64,000 nt of DNA, from NCBI GenBank assembly GCA_022578965.1, contig MU400678.1, positions 27,155 through 91,154 of the forward strand, read 5' to 3'. Numbering within the stretch: position 1 is the first letter of the stretch; every line of letters starts with the position of its first letter. The notes under the pieces are model-generated. The model was not told the DNA's origin. It made no database searches and saw only the letters and a program-made list of their open reading frames with translations. Positions 9,641 through 22,020 of the stretch are shown in pieces. This DNA comes from Xylaria sp. FL1777 (taxonomy: Eukaryota; Ascomycota; Sordariomycetes; Xylariales; Xylariaceae). A program made the translations under genes and the position numbers.

Positions 9641-10827
9641 TTAGCTATAAACTAAGGCTTAATTATATTATATATACTAATTAGTTATTTTTTTGTTTTT
9701 AATTATATAATAAAAATTGCATTTATTGCTTTAAGTTCTAAAATATTTGCGCTTTATTAATAAGCTATATGTAAAAACGCTACAAATAAATTATAAAATC
9801 TTTATAAAAAGGTTTTAAAATATTAATTATTAAACTTTAAAACATCTTTATATTAAAAAAAGCCTATTAAATACTTTTATTTACGTTTATTAACAATAGT
9901 TAATATAGCTTTATATATATTTTTCTTAAAAAAAATAAAAGTAACTTTTTAGGCTATATATTTATAGTTTAAAACTTGCATTTTAAGTATAATTAAATAA
10001 GCATACTACTAGCGTTAAAAATAGTCTTAATTTTATTAAAAAACCTTATAAAATTAGTTTAAATAAAGCTACTTATAGCGCTTATATAAAAAAGCTTAAT
10101 AGCTTAGTAAGCTAAAGATTTATGCTTTATTACTAAATGCTTATATTTAGCACGATATTTTTGCATTGCTAATTATTAGCTAAACTTTATACAAAATAAA
10201 AACAAAACTACTTATTTTTACGTTGTTAATTTTGCTAATTAATTAAAACTAAGCTTTATAAGTTAACAAAAAACGCAAAAATACTTTTAAAAAGCAAAAC
10301 TATATAGCTGCAAAGTTAATACAATAATTGTTTAAAGTCTTTTAAACAATAGCGCAATTTTTATTTATAATAACTTTTTTATAGTTGTTTTTTTAAAAAA
10401 CAAAAAAATAAATAAACTAGTTTAATAACTTTTAAATATATATTATATTAAAATATAATATAGCAAGCAGCTAATTTATTAATAAAACTAATTTAAAATA
10501 AATATAAATTAATTTATAAGCTTGTATAAAATATAGCTGTTTATATAGCTTATATAAGTTATTATTTTTAGATTTTTAAATTTGCAAACCATATTTAAAA
10601 ATAGGCCATTTTTCGGCTAAAATGCCTTTTTAAAACGCCTAAAACAAAGCTAATATACTAATAAACTACTTAAGATTATCGCTTTTTTAATAGTTCTATA
10701 CTTTTTGTTTTTAGCTTTAGTAGTTTATTTATAAGGTTTGCAAATAAAAGTTACTATAAAAACAAGCTAACGTTTAGCTAGCATAAAAACTTTAATATTT
10801 GCATTAAAATTAGACTTATTTTTTGTA
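9641..10827. other. Eroded DNA following Gypsy-A pol; its 3' LTR is expected here but not identified
   Basis: No long open frame is present. Gypsy-A should end with a 3' LTR within the first several hundred bases, but its partner LTR lies outside the window, so boundaries cannot be defined. A coding-like + strand patch occurs near 10030-10110. A slightly less eroded spot is near 10605-10650 (AGGCCATTTTTCGGC). Confidence 0.5.
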
Positions 10828-11091
10828 TTGTTTATATTAAAATTGCACAAAACAGCATTTAAATCTTTATTTAAATTTATAAAGTTTAAATCATTTTTAT
10901 TTTTATTTTTATTTTTTTTTTTAACTTATAAAAGGCCTAATAATATTTACATCTTTATTAAAATTAAAGCTGTTTTAAAAAAAAAGCAAACCGCTAAAAC
11001 TTTTATTTTTATTACTAAAGTTATTGAACTTTTAGCAAAAAAGTTTATTAAAGTCTTATTTTATAGTAAAATTGGACTTATTTTTAAATAA
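10828..11091 (+). pseudogene. Unrecognised 87-codon open frame, probably part of a transposon protein relic
   Basis: The frame is stop-free from ATG to TAA in DNA where stops are usually frequent. It is basic and hydrophobic, with a Phe/Leu-rich stretch at residues 20-40 (from T-tracts) and a more protein-like second half (KKKQTAKTFIFITKVIEL). It keeps CAC and CAA codons that are mostly destroyed elsewhere. I recognise no domain. It may be the open remnant of a larger transposon gene; the A-tract at 11308-11351 follows. Confidence 0.25.
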
Positions 11092-11307
11092 ATTTAAGCG
11101 TAAAGCAAGTTGCAATAATTTTCTGCGTTTATATTTATAACTATAGCTTTAATTACAACTATGTTTACGTGTACTACTTTTAACTACTGCAGGTTTAAGC
11201 AGCATAATTATAATATAAATAATAATTAAAAAAAAAGCAGAAAAAATATAAAATAAGTATAAAAATAGCAGTAGTAAAATGTATAACTAAAACTAATTGT
11301 TTAATAA

Positions 11308-11351
11308 TAGCTAAAAAAAAAAAAAAGAAAAAAAAAAAAAAAAGAAAAACA
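11308..11351. repeat. A-rich simple-sequence tract
   Basis: This is a nearly pure run of A with two G interruptions on the + strand. It could be a decayed poly(A) tail of a non-LTR retroelement inserted on the + strand, but no ORF2 signature is visible upstream, so it may be plain slippage DNA. Confidence 0.6.
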
Positions 11352-12529
11352 TATAGCAATAAAAGTATAAGTATAAAACTTGCTATAAATATAGCACAAA
11401 ACAAACATAACTTAATACATAAACATAAGCATAAATATATAAGTACTTTAACTATTATATTACATAAACATTTTATTTAATATATTATATTTATGTTTAA
11501 TTACCTTATATTACTTTATTTTATTACTTATACTTAAAATTAATTACTTTAATTAATTTTACTTATATATAAGTTAAAAATAACTTAATTAAAAAAAAAA
11601 ATAGTTATTATAATTAAGCTACTTAAGTACTTTAGCATATGTTATAAGTTATATATATATATAAAATATCCTTTTTATACCTATTTTATAAAAGTTTTCT
11701 TTTTTTTTTAAGCTTTAGTTTTATTAAATACTTACTATAAAACTAGAGATATATTAACTATTATACTTAACTTTTAATGCTTTATACCTTTTATGACATA
11801 AAAGCAATAATATTTAGTTCTTTAATTGCTACTTAAACGTTAGTTTTTAAACAGTTTTAAATTGTTACGCAAGCTTTATTTTGCTTGTTTTCCTAAGTTT
11901 TAATTTTTTTTTAAAAGTTGCTAGTATTTTTGCTTTTATATTAAGCTAGCGCTATTACTTAAAATTTCCTTAGCAGCAAATATCTGCACTTTACTATTGC
12001 TAAATAATTAGTTATTAGTTTAATAAACTTAATATAATTTGCTAAAAAGTTTATTTTAATAATAAACTTTAAGCTTACTATTTTTGCTTTATTATTTATT
12101 GTTTTAGTTTTTTTACTAAAACATTTTTAAGTATATTTTAATATAAAAAGCAGTAATATTTAAGTTAAAAACAAGTATAAAAACCTTTTACTATAACTAA
12201 TATACTGTAATAAATAAAATAAATATTAGCAATTTATATAAACTAAAATAAATTAATACAAAATAAAACAATCTAAATATAAAATCTTAAAGTTTTTTAT
12301 TTAAAAAAATAATAACTTTAAGTTTAAATAAATTAAGTTTATTAAATAATAAAAGCACTAAAATTAGCTATAAGCTAAATAATAAGTTATATAATAAGCT
12401 TAAAGCTAAAAAAATATAGTTGTTATTATTAACGTTTTTTATAAAAAAGTTGCTTAAAAAGCTATTTAGCTTAGCTATAAATAATAAAAAATTATTTTTA
12501 TTAAAAAATTTAACAAATAAAAAAAATCT
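11352..12529. other. Eroded DNA without recognisable gene
   Basis: Very A+T-rich. A - strand frame of 61 codons (12368-12553) is open but low-complexity (Phe/Leu/Asn-rich). It could be the start of a relic gene entering the GC-richer island at 12530-12600, but no family is recognisable. Confidence 0.4.
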
Positions 12530-12640
12530 AAGCATACGCCACAACCTCCACAAGTTTTAGGGCAGGTATGCAAAAAAGGCCGAAGGTTTTCTGCTAGTTA
12601 AGTATATTTATAGTTTATAAGGGCTGCAATATGCAATAAA
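12530..12640. other. Small less-eroded island
   Basis: This stretch keeps CpA-containing and GC-rich words (CGCCACAACCTCCACAAG, GGGCAGG, AGGCCGAAGG) that are otherwise almost absent. It may be old unique target DNA or a short unduplicated sequence that escaped mutation. It lies just upstream of the short inverted-repeat element at 12670. Confidence 0.5.
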
Positions 12641-12669
12641 AAAAGCAAACTATATTATTTTTTATCTTA

Positions 12670-12787
12670 GGTGCTTTAGACTAAAATGGTTTTTGCGTTT
12701 GTATTTCTTTAGCTACACTATTTCTTTACTAATTATAACCTTTTTTACTTTCTTTAACACAAACTCGGAATTTTAGTCTAAAGCAAC
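12670..12787. mobile_element. Short terminal-inverted-repeat element (MITE-like), copy 1
   Basis: A 118-bp segment is bounded by GGTGCTTTAGACTAAAAT on the left and ATTTTAGTCTAAAGCAAC on the right, an 18-bp inverted pair with one mismatch. The same ends bound the elements at 18519 and 63215. The interior differs from those two, so this is a divergent or separately derived member. The preceding TTTATCTTA is shared with the flank of the 18.5-kb copy, so the homologous unit may extend slightly beyond the inverted ends. Confidence 0.6.
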
Positions 12788-15700
12788 TATGTTGATTTTT
12801 TTGCTTATGTTCTTATTTAAAAAACAACAAACTATAATTTATTTATGCAGCAACTTTAAATCTGTTTAAAGTTATACTTAATTAATTAATTATTGTATTT
12901 TGTACATAGTTATATTTTTTTTGTATTTTTCTAACGCCTAGTTTTTGTTATATTGCATACTATAGATTTTTTAACCGAAATATCGTTTTTTTTACTATTG
13001 TTTTTTCTGCAATTACTTTGTTTGTTTATATAGTTTACTATACTAGCGTTTATGCTACTTTTTACATTTAAATTAACTGATTTTTTTAATATTACTTTTA
13101 TTGCTTTTAACTTTAAAAATAATTTTAATTATAAAAGCAATAATTTAAACAAGAAATCTGATTTTATACGTTAGTAATAAGTTGCAATAAATATGCAAAA
13201 GTATTAGCATTACAATTGTAATTAAGGCTATAATTTTCGTTAATTTTTAAAAGGATAGCTTTTATTGCGAACTGCAACTAGTAATTAGTTAAAGCTATAA
13301 ATGCGCAAAATAGTTAATATATTAAAAAACTCCGAAGTTTAATAGCGTTTTTAAAAAGCTAGTATTTAGATAAAATTTAAAGAAAATAATGCAAGTTATA
13401 ATATTGCTAATATTTTTATATTTTAAAACGAGCTTTTTATTTTATTTAAATAACTAGCTTTTATTAAATTTGATTTTAAGGCATTTAAGGCTTTTAATAA
13501 AAAGCTTTGCTAAGTTAAAGATGTTTATAATACGTAATAAATCGAAAAGTTACTTTATTTTTTTTAGTTTTAAATTTAAAACGTATTTTTACGTTTTATT
13601 GCTTTTTTTTTAAGTATTTTTATAAATTAGCAAACTAGGCGTAAATTTTATAACGCAACTAAAGCTAATATATTGTTTTTTTATATTGCTAAAGCATATA
13701 TAATTATAGCTTTATTATTAAGTGCATATATACTTTTAATAAGCAATTTTTTATAGCAATTTATTAGCATTTATTTTTATAGTAATAAAACATAAACTTA
13801 AATAATTAATACTTTTGCTTAATTTAAAGTATATATTAGTTATAAGTTTGTTTTAAAACAACTAAATAAAATAGCTAAACAAAGTTATATATATAGCAGC
13901 TAATTAACTAATGTTTTAGTACTTAAATTAATAAATATATAGCTTAACTTAAAGCGTATTGCTTATAACCTAAGTGCTATGTTTATATATAATAATTTTA
14001 ACTTTAAAAATAATATTTAAAATTTTAGCATAAGTTATAAAAATATTATGTAAAATTTAATTAACTGTTTTATAGTTGCTAGTTTAAACATATTTAGTTT
14101 ATTTATGTAGTTATAATAGCATACTACTACTTTTTTTAAAAAAAAATAGCTTTTTTTTTACTTAATGCTAACTTTAGCTTATATAAATAAAGCAACTAAT
14201 TATTTATTAGTTTACGCTGTTTGTTCTTTATTTAAATTATTACATTTAAAAAAGTTTGCTTTATTTTTAAATATTATACAACTATAAAATAACATTAGTT
14301 ATATTTTATAAACCTTTGTTATTTATAAAAACAAAAAGAAAATATCTAAAGTATATTAAGTTTATAATACTTTATTTTGCACTATTTTAAATTATTAAAA
14401 CTATAATAAACAATTTGCAATAATACATAAAAATTAAAAAACTACATTTTTTATTTAAGCTATAATAGCTGCTTAAATAAAAGCAAGCAATATATATAAC
14501 CGTAAATAATAAATGCTTTTTGTACTAGCTTTTTTTTATATTATGCTAAATTTTATTTAATTAATTTTTTGGACTTTTTGAGATTTTTTTATAAAACATA
14601 ACATATAATTTTTTAGCTATAAGTAGCATATTAAAAAAAATAAAGTTTAATACTATTAAGCTTTACTATTACTATATAATAAGTTTTATGCTTATATTTT
14701 AACGTTTTTAATTTATAACTTAGTTAAATTTAATATATTATTTCTTAATAAAGTTTAATTAAATTATATTTAAATAGTATTAAAAAGCATAAATTTTATA
14801 TTACTTAAGCAAAAAATTGCAGCTTTATAGTTTTAATAGTTAAAATATATAAATTAAACAAAAAAATATACTTAAAACAAAAGCAAATTAATTAACATTA
14901 AGTTTTAAAGCTATTGCTAATATATAAGTATTATAAAATATTTACTTATAATAACTATAGCAGTTTAGCTTAGCAATTATAAAGTGCTACGTTAAATTAT
15001 TTCTTATTTTTTTATTCTTTTTTATAAAGAAAAGTTTAATAATTATAAACTAAAGATATTATATTTTGCTTAGTTATTTTATTTTAATGTTATAGAACTA
15101 GAACTTACAATAAAAATACTGCAGTTAAGCTTTATTTAGTATACTATAGCTAAAAGCAAATAAAAAGCTATTAATTTAGCTTTAAAGCATATTAATAGTG
15201 CTTTTATAATTAATATAAAAAATAATAAAAACTTTACGCAGGATATTTTTATTATATTTAATTAATTAGCTATTATAAGCCTTTATATTGCTTTAATTTA
15301 TAGCAATATAAAATAGTTCTTTTGAACATATTAAAATAAGCAGCATACTTTTTTTTTTACTGATTAAAATGTTATTAAATATGCCTGCAAAATATATATT
15401 AATAGTAATACTAAAAAACGCATTAATAGCTATACTACGTTATATAATTTCTTTAATGCGCTAAATTTATTAATAAAAAAAAAGCAACAATTTATTAATA
15501 CTAAGATTAATAAGTTTAATACTAAGGTTGTTTAACTAATTAAAGTTTTAATATAGCAAAACATATTAAGTTTAGCTAATAAAAATAAGCTATTTATTAA
15601 AAGTAATAAAAAATAGCAGCTATATACTTTTAATTATAAAAAAGCAAAAGAAAAAAAAGAAAAAACTAAAGAACTATAGCTAAATATAAATTAGCGTAAA

Positions 15701-17864
15701 GTATTATATACGTTTTACTTCTTTTGCTTTTTTTTTAGCTTTTTAGAACTACTATTTGCTAGCAATTCTTTATTATGCTTTAGTAGTTTAAATTGTATTA
15801 ATAAATTTATAGCTAGCAATACATTTATGTATATAAAAAAAGCACTTAAAAGTAATGCAACTATAGTTAGTTCTACTAAAAACAACAAAACAAGGGTTAT
15901 AGCTACTACTAAGTATAAAGCTAACTAGTTTAACTATATATTAAACGTTTAATAAATATTTAATTGCTGCTTTATTTGCATTTTTAGTGTTGATTTTAAG
16001 GTTAAACAAGGTATGTTTTTAGTAGTATTTTTAATTTGTGCCTTGTTTGCAAAATGTTTAGCATGCTTATTAAAAGCATGCTAATATATTATAAAAAGCT
16101 TAGCATATAAAACATAGCTATATTTTTTTTATTTATTTTATTTAAATATTTTTATAATATTATAAATTAAAAAGAATATAGTATTTATATTAACTATTTT
16201 GTTAAATATAGTAATAATATATTATTAAACCTTTTTTAGCATAAAATATTTTGCTATACTATTAATAGCAAAGTTTAAATGTTAATATAAGTTTGCAAAG
16301 TGTTTTGCGTAAAATTTTTAAAGCTTTTGCTATAAAAACTAAAGGATAGTTCCTTTTCGAGGCGCAAACTGCTAGCATATTTTTAGCAGTAACTTTAATA
16401 GTTAGCTAAAGTTATAATAATATAAGTTGCAGCATATTTTCTATTGTATATTCTTTTGCTTTTTAAAACTTTTATTATTTAGCTGCTATAAAAACTATAA
16501 AGCATATTTTTTAAAGCATTTTGCATTTATAAATTTATATATGCTTAGCTAAATAGCTTATAGCTTATTTTTAAACTTTAGTTTAGCTTTAGTTTACTTA
16601 GTAAGCTTAATTAGCTTAAACTATTCTAGTTTAAAATTAACTATTAAATTATTTTTATTTTTAAGCTTATTAGTTATAATTAATTAGTAGTTTAATAATA
16701 CAAACTATATATAGCTAAACATTAAGCTTTTTAATGCGCTATTGCTTATATTTATTATAAAGCGCAAATTACTTTGATTATTTTTTAGTAGCTTTTTTTT
16801 ACGCTTTAGTTTAAAAAGCTTAACTTTTTGCGCTTTTAGTAAATCGAAATACTAATAAAGAGCAAAAAAAAATGCTGTTTTTTGTATTATATTATTTTGA
16901 ATAGCTTAGCTAAACTTTTGCAATAAGTTTAAAAGGTTTTTAGAAGCAATAAAGCTAAACTAAACAATATGTATTATGTTATAAATATTTATTTTTATTT
17001 TAAGAGCTATAGTAGCAAACATAATTTAATAAAAAAGGTTTAGCTTTATAAACTTGTTATATAACTGCTATTAATTATTAAAACATATATTTGCATTATA
17101 TTTTCGAATAAAGCGCTTTATTTTAGTTAAAATAAACTTTAACTTTTAAAGCTATATTATTAAAAAATAGCATGTAGCAATAAGCCTTTTTTTGCTATTT
17201 ATAAAAACAATAGTTTTAAGGATTAAGTATGCTATACTATGCTATGTTTTGCTAATTAAAAAACTTAATTGCTAGTAATTTTTTATAATAATACTTTTTT
17301 TTATAGAATAAATAATAAAGAATATATTAAGCTAATTAACTAAAGCACAAACAAATTATAGTTTCTTTAAATAAGTACCTTGCTGTTAAAATCTAGCTTT
17401 AAGCAATATAAACTTTTAAGCGTTTAAGCTTAATGTAGCAGTATAACTAAACCATAGTATATTTTATAAAACTAACGCTTTTATATAGTATATATTAAGG
17501 TATGCAATCTGGAAATCTTTTTATTAATAAACTATATAAAGCTTATTAATAGCTATAAACGCAATCTTTTAGTTAAACAAAAAGTTATAAAGCAAGTTAA
17601 TAAAATGTTTTTAAGTAGCCTATTTAAGCCTAAAAATAACATATATAAAGCGTTTTAAAGCTAACTTAGCTTATATAGCATTATTTTATTAAACAATAAA
17701 AATATACTTTTATAACTACTTATGTAGTACTAATTAACCTTTGTTATATTATTTATTATTAATAATAAACAAGTGTTAAAAATTTAAGCAATTAAATTAA
17801 ACTAATTATGTTTTAATTGTTTTAATAAGCATAACTGCAAAGTTATTATGCTTTATATTATAAC
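12788..17864. other. Five kilobases of eroded DNA; only weak coding traces
   Basis: The first 1.3 kb is T-rich on the + strand, as if coded on the - strand; 14.2-15.9 kb is A-rich. A + strand frame near 15390-15700 is basic and Lys/Gln/Asn-rich, with few stops for its length. It could be the coiled C-terminal tail of a Fot1/pogo-like transposase, but no DDE motif was found upstream. No repeats shared with other parts of the window were seen here. Confidence 0.35.
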
Positions 17865-18650
17865 TAAAATAGTTTGCAACATAATGCTTTTTTTATAACT
17901 AATTTAAGCTACTAGTATAGTATTATTATAACAAAATACTATATGTTAAATTAACTTAACTTGCTTAGCTTTAAGCTTAAGCTTATATAATTCATTAAGT
18001 TAATAATAATTTAAAATAGCATTAATAATAGCTTATATAAAGTTATATTTTAATATATACTATTAGTTATGTTTTAATTGCAGCAAAATATGCTACATAA
18101 AATACCGAATATAGTTACTAAATAAATGCTTTAATACTGCGTTATTAGTTAGTTTATTTAGTTTGCTAAGCTTTTTAATAAATTTTAAAAGTTTTAAAGC
18201 TGTTAATTTTTCTAAAAAGTAATTATTAATTAAGCTAAAACTAAAATCGTTAAAAGTTTGCAGTTTTATAATAAAATAAAAAAATAACACTAGTTAATAA
18301 ATTAACAAATAAAGCTTAACTTTTAACTATTTAAGCTTAAAACACTACAACATAATAAAGTATTTTAATTATAAAGTTAGCGCTAAGTATAAGTATTATT
18401 ATAAAAAGCCTTAAGCAATATTATAATTGTTATTTTTAAGTTTTGTTAGCAAATAGTCTATAAGTATAAGTAGTATGCATACATATATAAAGTGAACCTT
18501 AGCTTGAAAATTAATAAAGGTGCCTTAAACTAAAATACATAAAACGTAAGCTATAAACTTATAAATACATTTGCACAAGCTCCTAAAGGGAGTAAATTAT
18601 GGCTTATAGCAAGCGTAGCTCGCTGTTTTATGTTTTTAGTTTAAAGCACC
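17865..18650. repeat. 786-bp segment duplicated in inverted orientation at 63215-64000
   Basis: This segment matches the reverse complement of the last 786 bases of the window along its whole length, with no net length difference. It ends exactly at the outer end of the short inverted-repeat element (18519-18650). The match stops at the window edge on the other side, so the true repeat is longer. A - strand open frame of 65 codons inside it (18093-18290) corresponds to a stop-interrupted frame in the other copy, so the segment includes part of an old coding region that I cannot name. Confidence 0.88.
18519..18650. mobile_element. Short terminal-inverted-repeat element, copy 2 (heavily eroded)
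   Basis: A 132-bp unit bounded by GGTGCCTTAAACTAAAA and TTTTTAGTTTAAAGCACC, with the inner pair ACATAAAAC / GTTTTATGT extending the stem. It is the inverted counterpart of 63215-63346 and of the same length. The interior of that copy is GC-rich, while here most of those positions have become A or T, e.g. ACCCACAG in the partner is ACTTATAA here. No transposase-sized coding region lies inside. Confidence 0.75.
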
Positions 18651-18699
18651 TAAGATAAATTATTTTATTTTAAACACTTAATATTTATAGTAAAATAAA

Positions 18700-18996
18700 G
18701 CAATATAATCGTGCAAAATCTACTATAACACTTTAATTGCAAAAAAATAAGTTATAACTTATGCATTTAAGCAATTAAGCTATATATAAATTAAGAAATA
18801 AAATAATTAATAAAAGGGCTATTTAATAATATAAATAAAGCAACTATAGCTAATTTCCATTATATTGTTTGTAATGTTTAAGTTTATGCTTTAAAATTTA
18901 GCGCAATACTTATATTTTTTTTTTTATTATATAACTTAGCTTAAACTTATTTTAACTAGCTAGTTAGCTTATTTAGCTACTTTACTTTACTTTAGT
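18700..18996 (+). repeat. 297-bp repeat family, copy 1
   Basis: The unit starts GCAATATAATC and ends TACTTTACTTTAGT. A direct copy lies at 36209-36505 and an inverted copy at 28839-29134, all within one base of the same length. It has no long open frame. The ends do not show TG...CA or clear terminal inverted repeats, so it could be a solo LTR with eroded ends, a SINE/MITE-like unit, or a fragment of a larger element. It begins 50 bp after the inverted-repeat element at 18650. Confidence 0.85.
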
Positions 18997-20225
18997 AAGG
19001 ATAAAAGTTTTAAACTATAAAAATTAAATATATATAAAACAGTACATATTTTATGCTTTAAAAATGCTACGTATTTTGTTTTGTTAAAATAAGTAAGCTA
19101 GTTAATTAAAGGTTTAAAAGTGTATATTAATAAAGTTAAGCAAAGTTTGCTTTATTTCTAGAAGGTTTACTAGTAAATTAAGTAATAAGTACTTAAAGTT
19201 AAAGCTAATTTAGCTTTTCTTTAATGTTGCAATATTTGCTAATATATTTTTTTATTTTAATATGTTTTTTGTAATTTGCAACTATTTTACACTTTTTTTT
19301 TATTTTATTTTGCATTTAGATTTAGACTTTTTTTTAACTTTAAACACAGCATTTGCATAAGCTATTTTTACAAGAATTATTGCTTTTTGCTTAAACTACT
19401 GCAATAGTATTTCTATTAAGCATTTATAGCTATATAGCAGAAACAAGTATTAATATTAAGTATATTTAGTAGTATTAAATAAAAACGGGAAATAATATAC
19501 AGCGTTAAGCGTATTAAACTTTTGTACTAGTATGCTTTTGTAGTAAAAAGTTGCATATTTAAAATTGCTACTTTTTGCTTCAAGAAATACTAGCATAACT
19601 TTTAATAGCTTGCTAAACTGCTTTATTTTAAAAGAAAATTTATTATTAAAGTTATTTACTTAAAAAGTAATAAGCTTACTACTTGCAAAAGCTTTGTTGC
19701 ACTTAGTACTACAAAAACCTAATTTGTTTTCGCTAAATATTATAATTATAAGTCATAGGTATAATGCGGTATAAAATATAGCTATTAATAAAATAATCAT
19801 AGTAATGGTTTATTTTAGTAAAGCAATTAGCTTTATAATTAAAAAAAAAATATATTACTTGCATAAAGTGAGTAAAGTATACATTTGTAAGCTTAGTAAT
19901 AATAAAAGGTTAGTTAAGTTAAATAAAGTTAAAAAAGTAAGCATTTAAAAAGAAAATAAGATTTATAAAAAATGCAACAAGTTTATAAACTATAGCTAAA
20001 ATTATAAGCTTACGTATAATTACTTATAATTATTAAAGTAAGAAGTAAGTACATAAATGTAAGTACTAAAGTAAATAAGTTATACTTACATATTTTTTTT
20101 TAGTAATACTAAAGCAATACTTATTATAATCAAAAGTTGGGTTTTTTTTTAAGTATGTAAACCTTAAACTTATTAATATATATTTTTTATTAACACAGCT
20201 TATTAAGTTTATTTTTAATTCGATT
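18997..20225. other. Eroded DNA without recognisable gene
   Basis: Mixed A-rich and T-rich stretches with no long frame. A perfect short palindrome-like arm pair AGTACATAAATGTAAGTACT lies near 20045-20065. Otherwise I see nothing that can be named. Confidence 0.4.
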
Positions 20226-20890
20226 AAACTAGATCTTTATTTTTTTTAACGTGCGTTATTTAATAATATACTAAATAGAAAGTATACTGTATAACAATTT
20301 TAAAGTTTATGATTTAACAAGGCTACTTATTACAAGCATTATACTTTTTTATAAACCAGATCTTTATTTCTTTCCTAGAAACAGTAGCATAAAATAATTC
20401 TAGTGTTTGCAACTTAACAAAGCTATACTTACTATAAGCACTACGCTTTTTTACAAACTAAATCTTTATTTCTTTTTTAAAAACAGTAGCATAAAATAAT
20501 TCCAGTGTTTGCAACCTAATAAAGCTACACTTATTATAAGCACTATGCCTCTTTATAAATTAGATTTTTATTTTTTTCTTAAAAACAGTAGCATAAAATA
20601 ATTTTAGTGTTTGTAACTTAATAAAGCTATACTTACTATAGTTGCTATGCTTTTTTATAAACTAGATCTTTATTCTTTTTTTAAAAACAGTAGCATATAA
20701 TAATTTTAGTGTTTGCAATTTAACGAAGCTATACTTTTTGTAAGTACTACACCTTTTTATAGTTTAAATCTTTATTTTTTTTACTTTGCATAATTTAACT
20801 ATATACTAAAAATAGTAGCATAAAATAATATTAGTATTTATAACTTAACAAAGCTATACTTTTTGTAAGCACTGCACTATTTTAATAAGT
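20226..20890. repeat. Minisatellite: six tandem units of 102 bp (outer two about 127 bp)
   Basis: Units start at AAACTAGATCTTTATT-like words at 20226, 20353, 20455, 20557, 20659 and about 20761. The AACAGTAGCATAAAATAATT anchor recurs at 102-base steps (20381, 20483, 20585, 20687), then at 20812. The first and last units both carry an extra segment of about 25 bp (a TTTAATAATATACTAAA-like word) missing from the four inner units. The units differ largely by transitions, so the array predates or experienced the mutational process. No coding capacity is apparent. Confidence 0.9.
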
Positions 20891-21764
20891 TATAATAGCT
20901 TTAGCTTATTATATTACTTAAAAACTAAAATTTATATATTAATATTTAAAAGCCTTAACCTTTTTATAGTTTTGTTTTTTTTTTTCCTACTTTAACAAAA
21001 ACTAATATTTAACTCTTTATTTTTAGACTTAAACTATAGCAGACTTTTCTTAGCGCTTTTTACGTAACTATACTTAGTATATAATTTTAGAACTAGATGC
21101 AAATCCTAATAAAAAAACAAAACTATTATACAATAAGTTTAATAAGTTTTGCTTTATTAAAACGCAAATATATAAAGGTTTTTAATTTATAACTAAAAAT
21201 ATTTGAACTTATATAGAAAATAAAGAACTTTTTTTTATAAATGCTAATTAGCAACTAAGCAAAAGATTTAGTAACTAAGTTTTAAGAAAATTTAAGCTGC
21301 GTTAACTTTTACGCTATATTATAATTCTAGTTTTTTCGGGTAAATTTTAGTTTGCTATTATTTATAACTATACTTCTTTTTTTGCTATAGTATTTAATTT
21401 AAAGCTACTTAGTGCAAAACAACGTACTTAAGCTTTTAAAGCTAACTTTATTACTTTTTTATAGCAAAGTTATATTTTTATATTTAGATACTATATATTT
21501 AAGTAAACTAAAAGTTATAAACAAACTTAATATAAAAAGTAAGCTAATAGTTAGCATATTTTAGAATTTATTTAAGCTTATATATAAAAAGGTTATTATA
21601 ATTAAACAGCTTTAAAACACTACTTTTTTTATTTTATATGCTAAAATTAATTCTAAGAATATTTAATGTTATACTACTAAGCTTAGCAAAATATTATTAA
21701 GCTAATTTTACGGCTAGAACTAAATAAGTTCAAGTTAGATTAGTACACCAAAAAAAATGTAAAT

Positions 21765-22016
21765 ATGTTTAAAGAAAAACAAAAGCAATACAAAAAAAAG
21801 ATTTATATACTTAATAAATTAGTACAATATAATCTATTAGTTTTAAAAGAATATAAAAGTAAAATTATTAAACTTATTAATTATGCAAAAGAAAAAGGTA
21901 TATTTATAAACGTTATAAAGTTTAAAAATCTTGCTGCTGTTTATAAAACTTTAGCTTTTACTAACTTTAATTTTATTACTATTTATAGTTATTTAAAAAA
22001 TATAGTTTTTACTTAG
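21765..22016 (+). pseudogene. Gypsy-C relic: 83-codon open frame upstream of the integrase
   Basis: This open frame is rich in Lys, Tyr and Leu and ends one frame away from, and just before, the integrase zinc-binding region of Gypsy-C. By position it should belong to the RNase H to integrase linker or the neighbouring part of the same pol. I recognise no motif within it. The change of frame around 22016-22035, next to an A-run, suggests a single-base indel. Confidence 0.45.
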
Positions 22017-22020
22017 TAAA

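Noticed and set aside
15390..15730. A Fot1/pogo transposase C-terminal tail on the + strand
   Set aside because: Only the general basic, Lys/Gln-rich composition fits; no DDE or CENP-B-like motif was found upstream, so I did not annotate it as a transposase.
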